DNA from: Sequoia sempervirens
Lineage: Eukaryota; Streptophyta; Pinopsida; Cupressales; Cupressaceae
NCBI GenBank assembly: GCA_007258455.2
Contig: VDFB02254968.1
Coordinates: forward strand, 186,001-250,000
Length of the DNA: 64,000 nt
Reading direction: 5' to 3'
The notes beneath the pieces were generated by a model. That model ran no database searches. It was not told where the DNA came from and saw only the letters and a list, made by a program, of their open reading frames with translations. Both the position numbers and the translations under genes were made by a program. Below are positions 1-11,292 of the stretch, piece by piece (position 1 is the first letter of the stretch; every line of letters begins with the position of its first letter).

Positions 1-1
1 T

Positions 2-1048
2 CCTGCTACTAATGTAGTGAGCAGAAAGAGGCTCATTGCCAAGGCTCTTGATTTGACTCCTCCTATCACTCCTTAACTTGTTCCTCCTGCTCCCATGGAG
101 GAACCTATCCCCCCATCGGAAATAGTCATGGTGGGCATTCCTATGGTTGAGAAAGAACCCTCTGCTCCCTCGCAGCCTTTGGCCCCTAACTCCAAGAGCC
201 GTAGAAACCACCTTATGCGTGAATGCAAGCACTAGTGAAAGGCTCTCCTAGCTAAGCAGGTAGCCTCCCAAAGAAAGAAGGAATAAATGGTTGCCCCTAC
301 TTTAGGGCCTCCTGCACTATCTTCTTCTTCCCTTCCTTCTATCTCTCTTTAGTCTGGTCCCGTGCTACTCCTAGCTTCCATTGCGAGTATGAATGCACCT
401 AACCCTAAATGAGTATAGGTGTTCATCGCTTCTTCGGTGAAGCCACCTTTGTTGATGTCCATTCTGGATATTCAACCTCTCCTAAAGCCTGTGGACATGG
501 TTAATACCTCAGTTGTGTCCACTACGGTTATTTCCTCCTCTTCCTCTACACCCCTACCTTCGTCTATGGGGATTTCATCTCCTCCAATGAAGAAAGAGGC
601 AGAGGGTGGTCCTTCTAACAATGAAGGATGTAAGAGGAGCCTACCTTCTTCACAAAGTGGTCATGTGCTGACTTGTTATGTCCTAGTGATGGAACCAGTC
701 TCGGCTTCCCCTGAGTTCGTCACCACTCTCAAGTCACTCATTGAGCTTAGCAGTGAACCTCGAGTGCATCCTGTCCTGTCCGCTGAAGTTAAACATGGCA
801 CTCCTATGGGATGCATGTTTAACTATGTGGACAAAGTCCTGGCCTTGTTGGTGATCTTCGCAAAATAGTTGACCTTAGCTCCATAGGAGCTCAGTGGAGA
901 GGACCTCGAGGGGCCCTCTTCCTTGACCCTTGTTCAAGGAGGGTCACACACCCCCCCTCTTAATATCCCGCCTCTGCAGGCTCATCTTCCTTCCCCTTAT
1001 GAGGATTTAGATTGGGAAGCAAACGACCTCTTAGTTGATCAATGTTAA
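2..1048 (+). pseudogene. Degraded Pro/Ser-rich ORF, probably the end of a retroelement accessory ORF
   Basis: Frame 2 reads from the window edge to 868 with protein-like composition (basic patches, then Pro/Ser/Thr-rich stretches) but several stops. The longest open piece is 419-868 (149 residues from its ATG). After a frame change, a short acidic tail reading YEDLDWEAND ends at TAA 1046-1048. I recognise no conserved domain. The basic, Gln/Lys-rich segment near 200-290 and the Ser/Pro-rich C-terminus resemble accessory ORFs of plant gypsy elements in general style only. A stretch with AAATTGGGGACAATG about 190 bp downstream recalls the purine-rich region before 3' LTRs in some plant gypsy elements. 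It could instead be an old host pseudogene. The upstream part lies outside the window. Confidence 0.35.
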
Positions 1049-1962
1049 GAGGAGGCCCCCCCTTTTCTTGATCTCGTGTGTGTGTGTGTTTTGTAATATG
1101 TTCCCCCGTACTCATGCTATATGTGCCTGGATGACCCTCGTCACCCCTGTTGGTGCTTGGATACAGGTGTGCTTTTTGTGTCGTAAACCTTCTTCTATTT
1201 ATATCATCATTCTTCCATGTTTGTGCTTGACTTTCGATAAATTGGGGACAATGCAAAGCATTGGGAGCATTTAGGCTTATCTTCCATGTTGACCCAAATT
1301 TTTATTTTTACTTTTTTTTTCGTGCATTCTTCTTGATCTAGTTGGGGATTGATGATCTTTCACCTTGCATTGTGGTTACCTATTATTATATGAGCTTGGA
1401 TAGATCTGACCCCAGTAAACCAGATCCCCCTATGCCCTTTGTTCATATTATTTTCTCTTTTTCCTTCTCTTTATCTTTCTCTCTTCTTTGCTTGAGTTGT
1501 CCCTCCTATGTGCGACAATGCCTTCTCTTTAATACTTCAATTTTTGGAAAATGCATTTGTTGCTAAACATATCTTTTCTCAAAAATTTGTGCAAACCTTC
1601 CTTTGAAATCACATTCTCAACACGGAACCCTAATGGAACATGTTTCCTTCATCATGGTTCCGTAAATAAAGGACTTGAGAACCTTCCTCCAAAGTGGGAA
1701 CTCTGATCTTCCCGTCACATGGGGGCATGTCCTTCCTTTCGAATTCCTTGATGAAGTGAACATCTTTCTAAAGGATTCCTTGATGAAGGATTGATTCAGG
1801 AAAAATAATATCTTTTGGATTGTGTGTCCCTTGAGTGGACCCTCTCTTCATGACAGATTCCCAAGGGACCCCTTTCAAAAATTTCAAAACTATCGACAGT
1901 TGGGCAACTGTCTGCTTACTCGCCTACGTGGCCACTTCCTGACTCTGCAGAGTCTACTTTCT
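1049..1962 (+). other. Non-coding stretch after the degraded ORF, possible gypsy 3' region
   Basis: There is no convincing gene. The stretch holds a short GT run near 1076-1090, an AAATTGGGGACAATG motif at about 1239-1255, and T-rich sequence after 1300. Small ORFs here have no protein-like features. It may be the untranslated end and LTR of the element whose ORF ends at 1048, but I could not place LTR borders. Confidence 0.3.
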
Positions 1963-2480
1963 CAAGTTTCCTCCATGGGAGAGATCTTGGGGGATACCTC
2001 CCTGTAGGATAAAGAACTTGTAGGGTGCTTTCCTTTGAGCTTCCTTCATGTGAGAGATCTTGGGGGTGGCTCCCCTATAGGACTAAGAGCATGTAGGGCA
2101 CTTCTTTGGGTGTTCTTCATAATTGAGTTCGTGGAGGGTACCTTCCCTGTAGGACTAAGAGCTTGTAGGGTGCTTCTTTGGGTGTTCTTCATGCTTGAGT
2201 TCATGGAGAATACCTTCCCTATAGGATTGAGAGGCTATAGGGTGCTTCCTTTGGTATTTTTCATGCTTGAGTTCATGAAGAATACCTTCCCTATAGGATT
2301 GAGAGCCTATAGGGCACTTCTTTCAGTACTCTTCATGCTTGAGTTCATGAAGAATACCTTCCCTACACGACTGAGAGCCTGTAGGGTGCTTCCTTTAGGT
2401 CTCCTCCATGCTAGAGTTTTTGGGGGACACCTTCCTTACAGGACTGAGGACATGTAAGGCACTTTCTTTCTTCAACTTCA
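1963..2480 (+). repeat. 72-bp tandem minisatellite, about 7 copies
   Basis: The landmark ATAGGACTAAGAG and its variants recur at 2004, 2077, 2149, 2221, 2293, 2365 and 2438, a spacing of 72-73 bp. Each unit also carries a CTTCATG...GAGTTCATG segment and an AATACCTTCCCT segment. Because 72 is a multiple of three, an ORF at 2035-2457 reads as 24-residue repeats. I treat that as a by-product of the period, not as a gene. Confidence 0.9.
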
Positions 2481-4079
2481 TAGTTCTGAGCAGCTATGAA
2501 GCCCTTCACTTGTCCTGACCTTCAGGTACACCAGACCGAGTACTGCTTCCTCGACGGTTCAGGTATATATTTTTAACCTTACACTCTTTCTTGATCTACT
2601 TTACCGAGCACTCATTAGTGTTCATGCTTGCTAAAGTGGAAGAAAAACTTATAAGAGTGAATTTGCACCCCATGTGCAAATCCCCTTTTTTCCTTTATCC
2701 ACCTTAGAAAACCAACTTTGGAGGCTTAATTCCACCCAATCCCACTACTTTCATCACACTTGGCACCTATTTTGAGCGTCGGTGGAGGCATTTCTATTGA
2801 GGATGCATGTGCAGGGTGCATACGTCTGCGCGGCGCACTTATGTACCTAGCAGATTCCTACAGTTGAACCTACAGAGATGTTACTCTTCTCATTGGAGGT
2901 GAAGTTGTAACACCCCCTTCAGCTAACCAACCCGAATATGGTCATTTTCTTCCATTCCTCTTTCAAATTCATTCTTCCAACTTGCATTCCAAGTCTTGAC
3001 CACTTCAGGTTTCCATTCTTGCACCTTCACACTCACTTTCAAGCTCACTTTTACTCACTCCAAGCATTCAAGCATTCCTTTGCAACAAAGCAACACTCCA
3101 TCACTTCGATAGATCATGTTTGGGACTACAACATTGTAGCAGAGGCTCGAGTACTCTCATTTCTCCCCCAAGCATCCTTGAGTGCTCTTGGTGGAGGTGG
3201 TAAGCTTCCCTCTCCTCTCCTATATCACTTAGTTGAGTAGCATAACATTCTTTTGTAGTGCTTATTTTCTTTTTACTATACCCAACATTTTCCCTCATTC
3301 TCTATGTAGGTGAGTGTGCTTCTTGGAGAACCAGCTAGCGAATGAGTTCCTCGGTGAGATTCTCCTTATTCGTGTCACCCTTACATATTTTCTTTATAAT
3401 ATTAGAGAGTATTTAATTTATCTACTTGCATCATTCTGTCCCTTTAGTTAGTCAACTGGGTCGTTAGCTAGTTCTATTGGCTTGACCTCGTCTTTATTAT
3501 TGTTTGGTCGTACAGATGGCAGTGCACTTTTGATACATCAGCGCATCGCGCTGATGTCCAGAGATCATGCTTATGTCCTTAGACAAAGAGCTTTCCAAGA
3601 CATGGTGTTAGACCTAGAAACCAGCTAGCCTATCCTTTCCCTATGTTTCAAGTTTGCAAAGAAACTAAGAGGCCCCACAATCCTCATTACTCTCGCCTCA
3701 CATTTCCTAAACATTACACTTAGCTAAGGTAAGTTAGGGCAACCTCTCGCATCATGACCCTCCGTGACCTGGGGTCTTGCATGCGGTGGTTCCCCTCTCT
3801 TACATTTCATTGCCAAATTCAGGTTCAAACCCTGGAACTTAGGTGGGACCCATATGCCCAAGGTGGCGTATGAGTCCTAGATCACTAAATCTGGAACACA
3901 TAACCCAAAAACATGAATTATGATTGGTCATTAGATATGTGTCAGGATTATCCTTGGAAATGTGCATTAAATAAGGCTTGTGGCTGCAAAATAGGACCAA
4001 ATAAGGCATAAAGAAGCCCAATTTTAGTAGGGAGGGCCCAAACAAGTGTGAAAATGTAGAGGGATACATTTTTCATCAC
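2481..4079. other. Unassigned repeat-like sequence
   Basis: No gene is supported. The stretch contains C/T-rich sequence (2900-3290), splice-site-like GTGAGT and polypyrimidine-AG strings near 3290-3360, and a strong hairpin at 3535. I cannot tie these to an element or an exon chain. Confidence 0.4.
3535..3557. repeat. Perfect 10-bp-arm hairpin
   Basis: ACATCAGCGC is followed by a three-base loop (ATC) and its exact reverse complement GCGCTGATGT. It is GC-rich compared with its surroundings. Function unknown. Confidence 0.8.
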
Positions 4080-4260
4080 TACAATATATAATATAATTAT
4101 ATATATTATTATATCTAATAATATATATAGGTCATATTATTATTATATATTGTATTATATAATAAAAATTATTAAATATAAATATAAAATTACTATAATT
4201 AATAATTAATAATTAATATATTCTTATATAGAACAAATTAAATTAATATATAAAAAATCT
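4080..4260. repeat. AT-rich low-complexity tract
   Basis: Nearly pure A/T sequence with TATA-type and TAATAAT-type runs. There is no coding content. Confidence 0.8.
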
Positions 4261-4529
4261 GATAGTTTACTTGATCTTTGGAGAGATTAGGAAAAAGAAA
4301 GAGAGATGGAGGAGGAGACAATTCTATATAGAGAGAGGAATATATACTAACACTTGCACCTAAAGGATGTTCAAGGATTGTGCTGATAGAAAACTATATG
4401 TATGGTAATATGTTAGAGAGTATGTGTTGAAGTTAGGGCTCTCTAACATGCTTCCTCTTTGACCCATCATGGTGGACTATGGGAATAGCACTATTGATTC
4501 TTGATTCTTTAAATGATCTATTCAAATAG

Positions 4530-4682
4530 ATTGTGACTAAATAAATGACTAATTATTTACTCGATGATCAAATTAGTCATTTATAGCTATGTTGCAAAAA
4601 ATGACTAGAATTTAGTCATTTTTAGTTGTCGTGACTAAAATTTTTAGTCACGTAGTCATTTATTTGCCAAATTCTACTAGTG
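4530..4682 (-). mobile_element. CACTA (En/Spm-like) transposon terminus with subterminal repeats
   Basis: Read on the minus strand from 4682, the sequence begins CACTAGTAGAATTTGGC, the form expected of a plant CACTA terminal repeat. Inside it are clustered subterminal motifs of the GTGACTAAA / TTTAGTCAC type. They include a near-perfect palindrome (GTGACTAAAA, one base, TTTTAGTCAC) at about 4631-4651 and repeated AAATGACTAA / TTAGTCATTT pairs down to about 4535. The opposite end and a 3-bp target duplication were not found, so this may be one end of a broken element extending toward lower coordinates. Confidence 0.55.
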
Positions 4683-5372
4683 GGTAGAAGAAAATGGATA
4701 AACATGTGAAAATTGGACAATTGTTGCAACTTATCACTTAGATCTACATTCCTTGATGGATTGAATTCATTATACTCATCAACTTCAAGGAGAATTGGAT
4801 GATTGATTTGAAGTCCCACAAATGTTATTACTCACAAAATAAATTGCTGTGAAACATAAACAAACTCACATGAAAACTTGATGTATTGCTAACATGATGC
4901 TTGACTGAAATAATGTTGAAATAATCTTGCTAATTTTTCTCTTGACTACTTTTTAGGATGCTCAATTGTCACTTTAAAATGCTAGGATTCATTAGTATTT
5001 CCTAGGATTTGAAATAGTGAAAAAAATTATATTTATATGCAATTCTTTAATTTCCTACAAGATCAATTACTGAAAACCAACAATTAAATTTGATTTTTAA
5101 ATGTTAAGATGTTGACACTGATATATTTGTATTGGGGAAAAAAATAGGTTGGATGGGGGTGTTAGCACCCTATTCCATACATAGTTTGGGGCCTTGAGTT
5201 TCATTAAATAATTATTAATTGATAACCTCAATTCAACTATGAATTTATAGATGTGATCACAAAATGGGAAAATTAAAAGCATAATTAGATCTAGGCACGT
5301 AGAGGGGAGCTAAACCTAGTGGGAAAATGTCAATACTAGAAATTTACAATGCTACCTTTAGCCCCCACTTTG
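4683..5372. other. AT-rich flank of the gypsy insertion
   Basis: No gene seen. The last 90 bp (about 5283-5372) resemble 19965-20031, sharing an AAACCTAGTG...CAATTTAC-type segment. This suggests that the target of the insertion at 5378 was itself an older dispersed repeat. Confidence 0.4.
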
Positions 5373-5377
5373 GTGAG

Positions 5378-6733
5378 TGATGCAAGCAAGGTGGACAAAA
5401 GACTCTCTCCAACTTGAAAATGACTAAACTCAATCTAAAAATAACTCCTTATAACACAAATCCCTCAACTTGACTCAATCACTCTTCTTATGGCTTATAT
5501 CCCTCAATAACCAACCAATGGAGATATATTTTAGAGAAGGTTGTATAGTGGCCTATCAAACACCATAAAAGGTTCACCACGGAGTCCTGAACCACGTACC
5601 AAAAGATTCCATAGGGTTTCTTTGACCCAACATCAAGAACCAATAACCTACCCTACTTCTAGGCTACTAAATTATCCCACTTTTCCAAAGGAGGCACCCT
5701 TTAAACACTTGAGAAACACCCAAAACCCTTGGATAGTCTTAAATTGTGACACAAAACATCATATTCCCTCACCAATTTATAGATTCAAACCTTCTAGTGT
5801 GCTACACCATGAAACCCTTCTTTCTCATACAAATGTTAGGGTTTTATTGAAAATCCATATACCTTGGCTTTCCAATCTAATTCAAAGTATCCAACAAACT
5901 CCACATACCTTGCACATGCTCACAAATACATTACAAGGACCATTCCATCACTGTTTTATCAAAACCTAACGTCGACACCTTCATTTCATATAGAAAACAA
6001 CATTACTCTGTCCTAGCGCATCATCCACTTGCTCACAACTTGTTCTCGCAGCCTTCAAAAGCTTAAAACATCTATCCCTACATTAAATAGATCAATCCAC
6101 CAAGTTACAAGGGCTGACAGTAGCTAGATTGATTAATTCATGATTTTAAACATCAATCAAAACCCTTATTCAGAGTAACAAGGTAGTTTCAGGAAAATAA
6201 AGAAATATCCACCAAATTTCAATGAAGGACTCTCAACCTGGACTCAAAAGAGACCTAAGGCATCCTTCTATGAAAAACAAATGAATTCAAAGTGTTTACA
6301 AGATTGTACGGGCTGTACAAAATGAAAAAAAAATAGAAAACTAGAAAATAATAGAGAAAAATGTTGTTTCTTGATTAATTTCCACAATACAAACTTCACC
6401 AACCTCTTGGTCAAGCATTTTAAGGCTTTAAATACATTTTCAAATCATTTTTTAATTTTCCAACGTCTACAACCACTTTTTGAATTCCTTGACCCTTCAA
6501 ATTCCCATTTGTTGCACTTTGACAATTTTGAACTTAACAACATTACATATTTTTGTGCAACTTTTACTAATGTAACCCTCAAGACTCAAAACCTCCTAAG
6601 ATCCATCAAATTATTTAATTTAACATTCAAAATGGTCATTATGACCGTATTTAGACAAAAACATATCAAAACCTAGAGCCTACTTGGTATGATCTTAAAT
6701 TGACAAAAGTTGTTTAATGGTGCTCCTACACCA
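5378..6733 (-). repeat. 3' LTR of the gag-protease gypsy element
   Basis: This is the left-hand LTR, the 3' LTR in element orientation. It aligns along its length with 11293-12646. ORFs at 5541-5969 and 6371-6676 have counterparts in the other LTR only because the LTRs are copies of one another; nothing suggests they encode proteins. Confidence 0.9.
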
Positions 6734-7492
6734 TACACCCAAACATGAAACTTTTCCAAGTCCCTTGGAAAGCAGCTTACAAGTTGTCCTCCATTGTCCT
6801 TCATCTGCCTTTGACCTTCATGCTTGCTTTTAACAGGTTCCTTTAGTTTATCAGTGTCCCTGTTATTATTGACCTTGTCCTCTCTTGAATTAGGCTTCAC
6901 TCTGATAGATTGTACAATGGGGTGTCTTCCATCCTTTCCTTCATCAAACTCTGTCATCACTTCTTCCTTTACATCTGCATATAGACTCTTACCAACTTCC
7001 ATCATCTTCCTCAACGCTTCATGCATAGTTCTCTATTCAGTATGCTTCCTTTCATCATTTTTTTCTTTGTTAGCCTTACAAAAGTCTTCCCCAATGCATT
7101 TAACGATCTCTGTGAGACTTGCACATTCCTTACTATCCTATCAACATCATAAAAATTTATTTTCTTGTTCACTGCCTTACCATTCACACATACTATTGTT
7201 TCAACATAACTAGACTATCTTTTCACATGTCCTTTCACCACAGGGCACATAACTGTCCCTATCAATATGCTCTCGCTTTTTCCTTGCACTCCACACTTGC
7301 TCTTGTTTGTACTAGCCTAAGACACCATTCTGTCCTCTTTTCTTTCCCACACCAAAGCATTCTTCTTCCTTTTTGTCTTCACATTCCCTTTATCCTTCCT
7401 ATTCTTTGTCCTGACTATATTAGACTTAGACATGGCTGCAAACTTCATGCTATCACATTTCTCATTGTTCACATATTATTTTCTTCTTATCA
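6734..7492 (-). other. Residual interior between protease and 3' LTR
   Basis: On the minus strand this carries a Lys/Arg-rich linker (about 7440-7300) like that following protease in plant gypsy polyproteins, then a 117-residue ORF (7026-6673) without recognised motifs. No YxDD, LDGxxGY or integrase HHCC/DDE motif is present. The sequence just before the LTR is only weakly purine-rich. Confidence 0.5.
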
Positions 7493-8476
7493 TTATGATC
7501 TCACCTTGCTCTCCTCTTCAACCAATGGAGTTATAAAAAATGTCTTCCCATCCTTTTCAATGCTATATGTGTTTTGTCTTCCATGATAAACTGCAGACCT
7601 GTCAAATTTCCAAGGTCTCCCAAGCAAAACATGGCAACAACTCATAGGTAGAATGTCACACACAACTTTATCTCTATAGGGACCAATTTGAAACTCCACG
7701 TCAACTTGTTCATTCACCAACATGGTTGATTTTTCACTGACCCAAGACACTTTAGATGGTTTTTGTTTAGGTACCCTTTCCAAAAGAAATTTTTCAACCA
7801 TATCACTAGAGACCATATTATCAGTACGTCCAGAATCCACAATTACTTTACATACCTTATCTTTGCATCTACAAGCAGTCCTGAACACTTGGCTCTCCTT
7901 TGAATTTCTCTTTCTCCATGGTTGTCTTCAAGGTTTGTCTTCTCATCATCAACATCTCTCCAACTTCAGAAGTAGCATGGAGAGTATTGGAACTTGAGCT
8001 TTCAGCGTCATCTTCATAAGCAATTTGGGCTCTCCTTTCACATTCCTTTCTCCTCCACTTGATGTAGTTCCAATATTCTCTAGACACTTGAAGGAAAGGT
8101 AACCAAACTCACCACATTTATAACATCTTCTTGAAAACTCATTGAAATCTCTCCTTTGCCTAAAGTTTGTTCTTCCACCTCTCCATCCACCTCTTGATTC
8201 AGTTGCTTGTTCTTTTCTCTTATCAACATCTTCAAGGTCTTCTTTGGATTGTCTTGGTGTTGAATATGTACCTCTTCCCCTAGAAGTATTTCCTCTTCCT
8301 CTTGTTTCCTTCTCTTGTCTCCTCTTGATTTTCTCTTTTGCTCTAATTTCCATTTGAAAACATTGTTCCACAGATTTTGGTGCCAACAAACTGATTTCAT
8401 CTTGAATGTTATACCTTAGGCCATTAAGATATCTAGCTACTCTTTCTTGCCCATCCTCCTCATGCTCAGTTCTTAT

Positions 8477-8791
8477 TGTTAGAAACCAAGATCACCTGCA
8501 TGCAATAACCTATCACATGAAAAAGACATGCAGAACCAAAGAAGATGTTATGTAAACCTCAAAGTAAAAATGCATTAAAGAGAATCAATTATTACAAAGA
8601 GATCAATCCTTATGAAGGAGATCAAGAAACCCTAAAAGGGAAACTCTAAATGAAACCCTAGTGTGCACACTTAATAATTAATCAATTATTAATGTGCCTA
8701 AGTTTAGCTTAAGTAACTAAAGGAATAAGTGACTTAATTAATTAACCAATATGATATAATTAATTAAGTGGAATAACTTATTACTCTAAAA
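8477..8791 (-). repeat. 3' LTR of the nested element
   Basis: Aligns with 10338-10638 throughout, with a small extra segment near 8635 (AAAGGGAAACTCT) absent from the other copy. The last CA has changed to AA. Confidence 0.92.
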
Positions 8792-10337
8792 CCCCCCCTT
8801 AAGATGAACTTGGGAAGAAGCTAAAACACTAGAAGAGATGCATGAAAGCAAAGATGGGTCCTGACAACTAGGCCTAATCAGATACCCATTTACAAATGCA
8901 AGAATGAGGTAGAGAAAGAAAAACCCAGTGGGACAAAACCCCCCTACAATGAGATGACATGCTGCAAAGAAGCACTGGAAGAACTCTGTAGAGTAACACT
9001 AGAACCGAAATCTAGCAAGCAAGGAAAGATTCTTCTGTCTACTACTGAAACCGGATGAGAGTCACTAATTGACTCAAGGAATCATGAAAAAAGAAACAAC
9101 AGACCTGATGCCTCAGAACACTCGAAAACTCCAAACGGGAACAAACCTGGAATCTATGAAGCAGCAAGCAATTATTGAAAGATATATTACTGAAAATGAA
9201 GTGCAAAGATGCAAGATGCACCCTCCCAACTGCCAAAACATCCAAGAAATCTCCAAACAATCCATTGGGCCAAATCTGGACTAAGTGATCAACCTGGGAC
9301 AGATAAAGAAAAATTGCATGGACAGCAGCATAGAGCTCCTTAATACCTTTCCAATGCTGCAAAGATAGCGAAAATCAAAGACCGTGGCAAAAAGTTATTA
9401 GCTCGGAAGCATAAAATAAACATCTGAATTCAAATAGAAATAAATGTAGATAAATAGTAAAATACTAAAAAATAAATAGTACCACTAGAAATTACTCGAA
9501 ACCAGCTTTCCGGTGATATCTCGTTTTCCCAATTTTGATACCGTATGCCCAAGTTATGACCAAAAGAAAAAAAAACTGCTCCTTTAGGAAAAATTAGGGC
9601 TAGGAGGGGCAAAGAGGGCCGTACGGATGGGTGACGTCATGCTGACATCAACATTTCACTATGTTAAATTTGATGGCCATCTAGCCATCGGCGCAAAAAA
9701 TCCCCCCTTTCTGGAAAAAATTTGACGGTGCCTGTATATTCTATGCGGTGAATGGAATATTCCATGTCAGCATTCGGCGTCGTGGGGCACCTGGTCATGC
9801 ATATGACCGTGGGTTGTATAAAGGGGCTGGCTGGGGCTGATCTAAGGTTGTGGTCTGTAATAGGACCGGCAGTCGCAGAGGAGAAGCCTTTTGGAGCCCG
9901 CGGGGGCTAGACTGTGGGCGGCAGATCGGCGGTGGACGTTGGGTGGCCCACCGGTGGCCACCCAGTGGCACGGTGGCAGCGGCAACCTTTTTAACTAGAG
10001 GCGTCGCATAGTTCCCAAAAAAATGCACATTTTAAATATTTTTTTCAATTTTCGTGCATCAATCTGCGTGCTGGAGAGGTCGTACGGCCCGCAGGTAAAT
10101 TTTTTTTGCCTCCTGGACCAACTTCACCAAAATTGACGAAACGAAGGGCGTTTTATGGTTTTTGGCCCCTGCAAATGCAATGGTGACCTCCGTTTTGGCC
10201 CAAAGTGTCCCAAAAAATTAGCTACCTCTAGATCTTGCAAAAAATATGCCTATGGAAACCCTTGCATTAGAAACTCACTGAAAGGCCATATCTTCAGATC
10301 ACGAACAGGCAGTTGTAGGTTTGGAGCTCTGATACCA
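8792..10337 (-). other. Non-coding interior of the nested element
   Basis: The left half is A-rich. The part from about 9600 to 10330 is markedly GC-rich compared with the rest of the window, with repeated GGTGGCC/GGCCACC strings near 9940-9965. A 77-codon minus-strand ORF (10028-9795) shows no known domain. The GC-rich block may be a captured sequence or a structured leader near the primer-binding site. Confidence 0.6.
10323..10337 (-). promoter_or_regulatory. Primer-binding site (initiator-Met tRNA) of the nested element
   Basis: On the minus strand TGGTATCAGAGCTCC immediately follows the 5' LTR. TGGTATCAGAGC matches the 3' end of plant initiator methionine tRNA. Confidence 0.9.
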
Positions 10338-10638
10338 TTTTAGAAACCAATATCACCTGCATGCAATAATCTGTCACATGCAAAAGACATGCAAAACCAA
10401 AGAAGATGTTATGTAAACCTCAAAGTAAAAATACATTAAAGAGAATCAATTATTACAAAGAGATCAATCCTTATGAAGGAGATCAAGAAACCCTAAATGA
10501 AACCCTAGTGTGCACACTTAATAATTAATCAATTATTAATGTGCCTAAGTTTAGCTTAAGTAACTAAAGGAATAAGTGACTTAATTAATTAACCAATATG
10601 ATATAATTAATTAAGTGGAATAACTTATTACTCTAACA
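10338..10638 (-). repeat. 5' LTR of the nested element
   Basis: Right-hand LTR ending CTCTAACA, followed directly by the duplicated target CTTAT. Confidence 0.92.
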
Positions 10639-11274
10639 CTTATACTTAGCCTATAGAATTCTTTAGTATATGTTTGCACATATTATCCTTTTTGCCTAAA
10701 TATTTTGAGTAATTGAGCATTATAATCACAAGGAAGGAACTTACCTTTTAGTTTTTCCTTCATTCTCTCCCAAGAAGTGATCTTGTTCTTTCCTTTCCTC
10801 TCCCTTTCATCTTGCACAAAATTCCACTACACCAAAGCATGTCCTTTCAATTTGGTTTTGGCCTACTTAACTTTGTGTTCTTCATCAATCTCTTCACTAT
10901 CAAAGTAGTTTTCCAAAGCCCCTATTAAATCCAAGAGCTTTTTTACATCTAGTTTTCCCCCATACATAGGCACATCCATTTTACTATGTCCATACTTCTT
11001 CACAGCCTTCAATAGCTTCATCATCCTCACATCATCTGGATCCATTTCTTCCTCTTCACTGGAAGTCTTTTCTTCTTCAATATCACTCCCATCCATATCT
11101 ACTCTAGTCTTTGATTTCAATGTAGCCATCTCTCTTTTCAAGGATTCTATTTGTCTAGCCTGCTCATCCATCTTTCTTGAAACTATGCTTCCTTTGGGAG
11201 GCATCTTGACAATGTTGCCTCTTCACCTTCCAACCTACAAAAACCAACCAAATTACCAACAAGGGATCTAATAA

Positions 11275-11290
11275 TTGGGCTCTGATACCA
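11275..11290 (-). promoter_or_regulatory. Primer-binding site (initiator-Met tRNA) of the gypsy element
   Basis: On the minus strand TGGTATCAGAGCCCAA begins two bases after the 5' LTR and matches the initiator-Met tRNA 3' end over its first 12 bases. It sets the element orientation. Confidence 0.9.
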
Positions 11291-11292
11291 CC

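Larger units (their letters stand above)
8477..10638 (-). mobile_element. Small non-autonomous LTR retrotransposon nested in gypsy gag
   Basis: LTRs at 8477-8791 (315 bp) and 10338-10638 (301 bp) begin TGTTAGAAACC (TTTTAGAAACC in the right copy) and end CTCTAACA (CTCTAAAA in the left). The target duplication CTTAT flanks it at 8472-8476 and 10639-10643. An initiator-Met primer-binding site (TGGTATCAGAGCTCC, minus strand) abuts the right LTR. A seven-G polypurine tract (minus strand, 8800-8791) abuts the left. The 1.55-kb interior has no retroviral protein motif, so mobilisation would need proteins supplied in trans. The size is between TRIM and LARD classes. It splits the gypsy gag reading frame. 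Confidence 0.93.
7493..11204 (-). pseudogene. gag-protease ORF of the gypsy element, split by a nested insertion
   Basis: The ORF opens at 11204 with MPPKGSIVSRKMDEQ and a coiled-coil/acidic segment. It continues as typical gag (segment with WERMKEKLKG) through an in-frame stop near 10863 and other lesions up to the nested insertion at 10638. On the far side, from 8471, the same gag resumes (ARYLNGLRYNIQDEIS), then an Arg/Gly-rich tract, then a CCHC-type zinc knuckle CYKCGEFGYLSFKC in which the expected His is Tyr. After a frame change the protease follows (7888-7493): active-site VDSGRTDN and a C-terminal HVLLGRPW flap-side motif. A Lys-rich linker follows and then non-coding sequence. The lesions make this non-functional. 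Confidence 0.85.

Noticed and set aside
2035..2457. 140-codon ORF with 24-residue repeats
   Set aside because: Explained by the 72-bp tandem repeat; no signal, domain or codon-level evidence.
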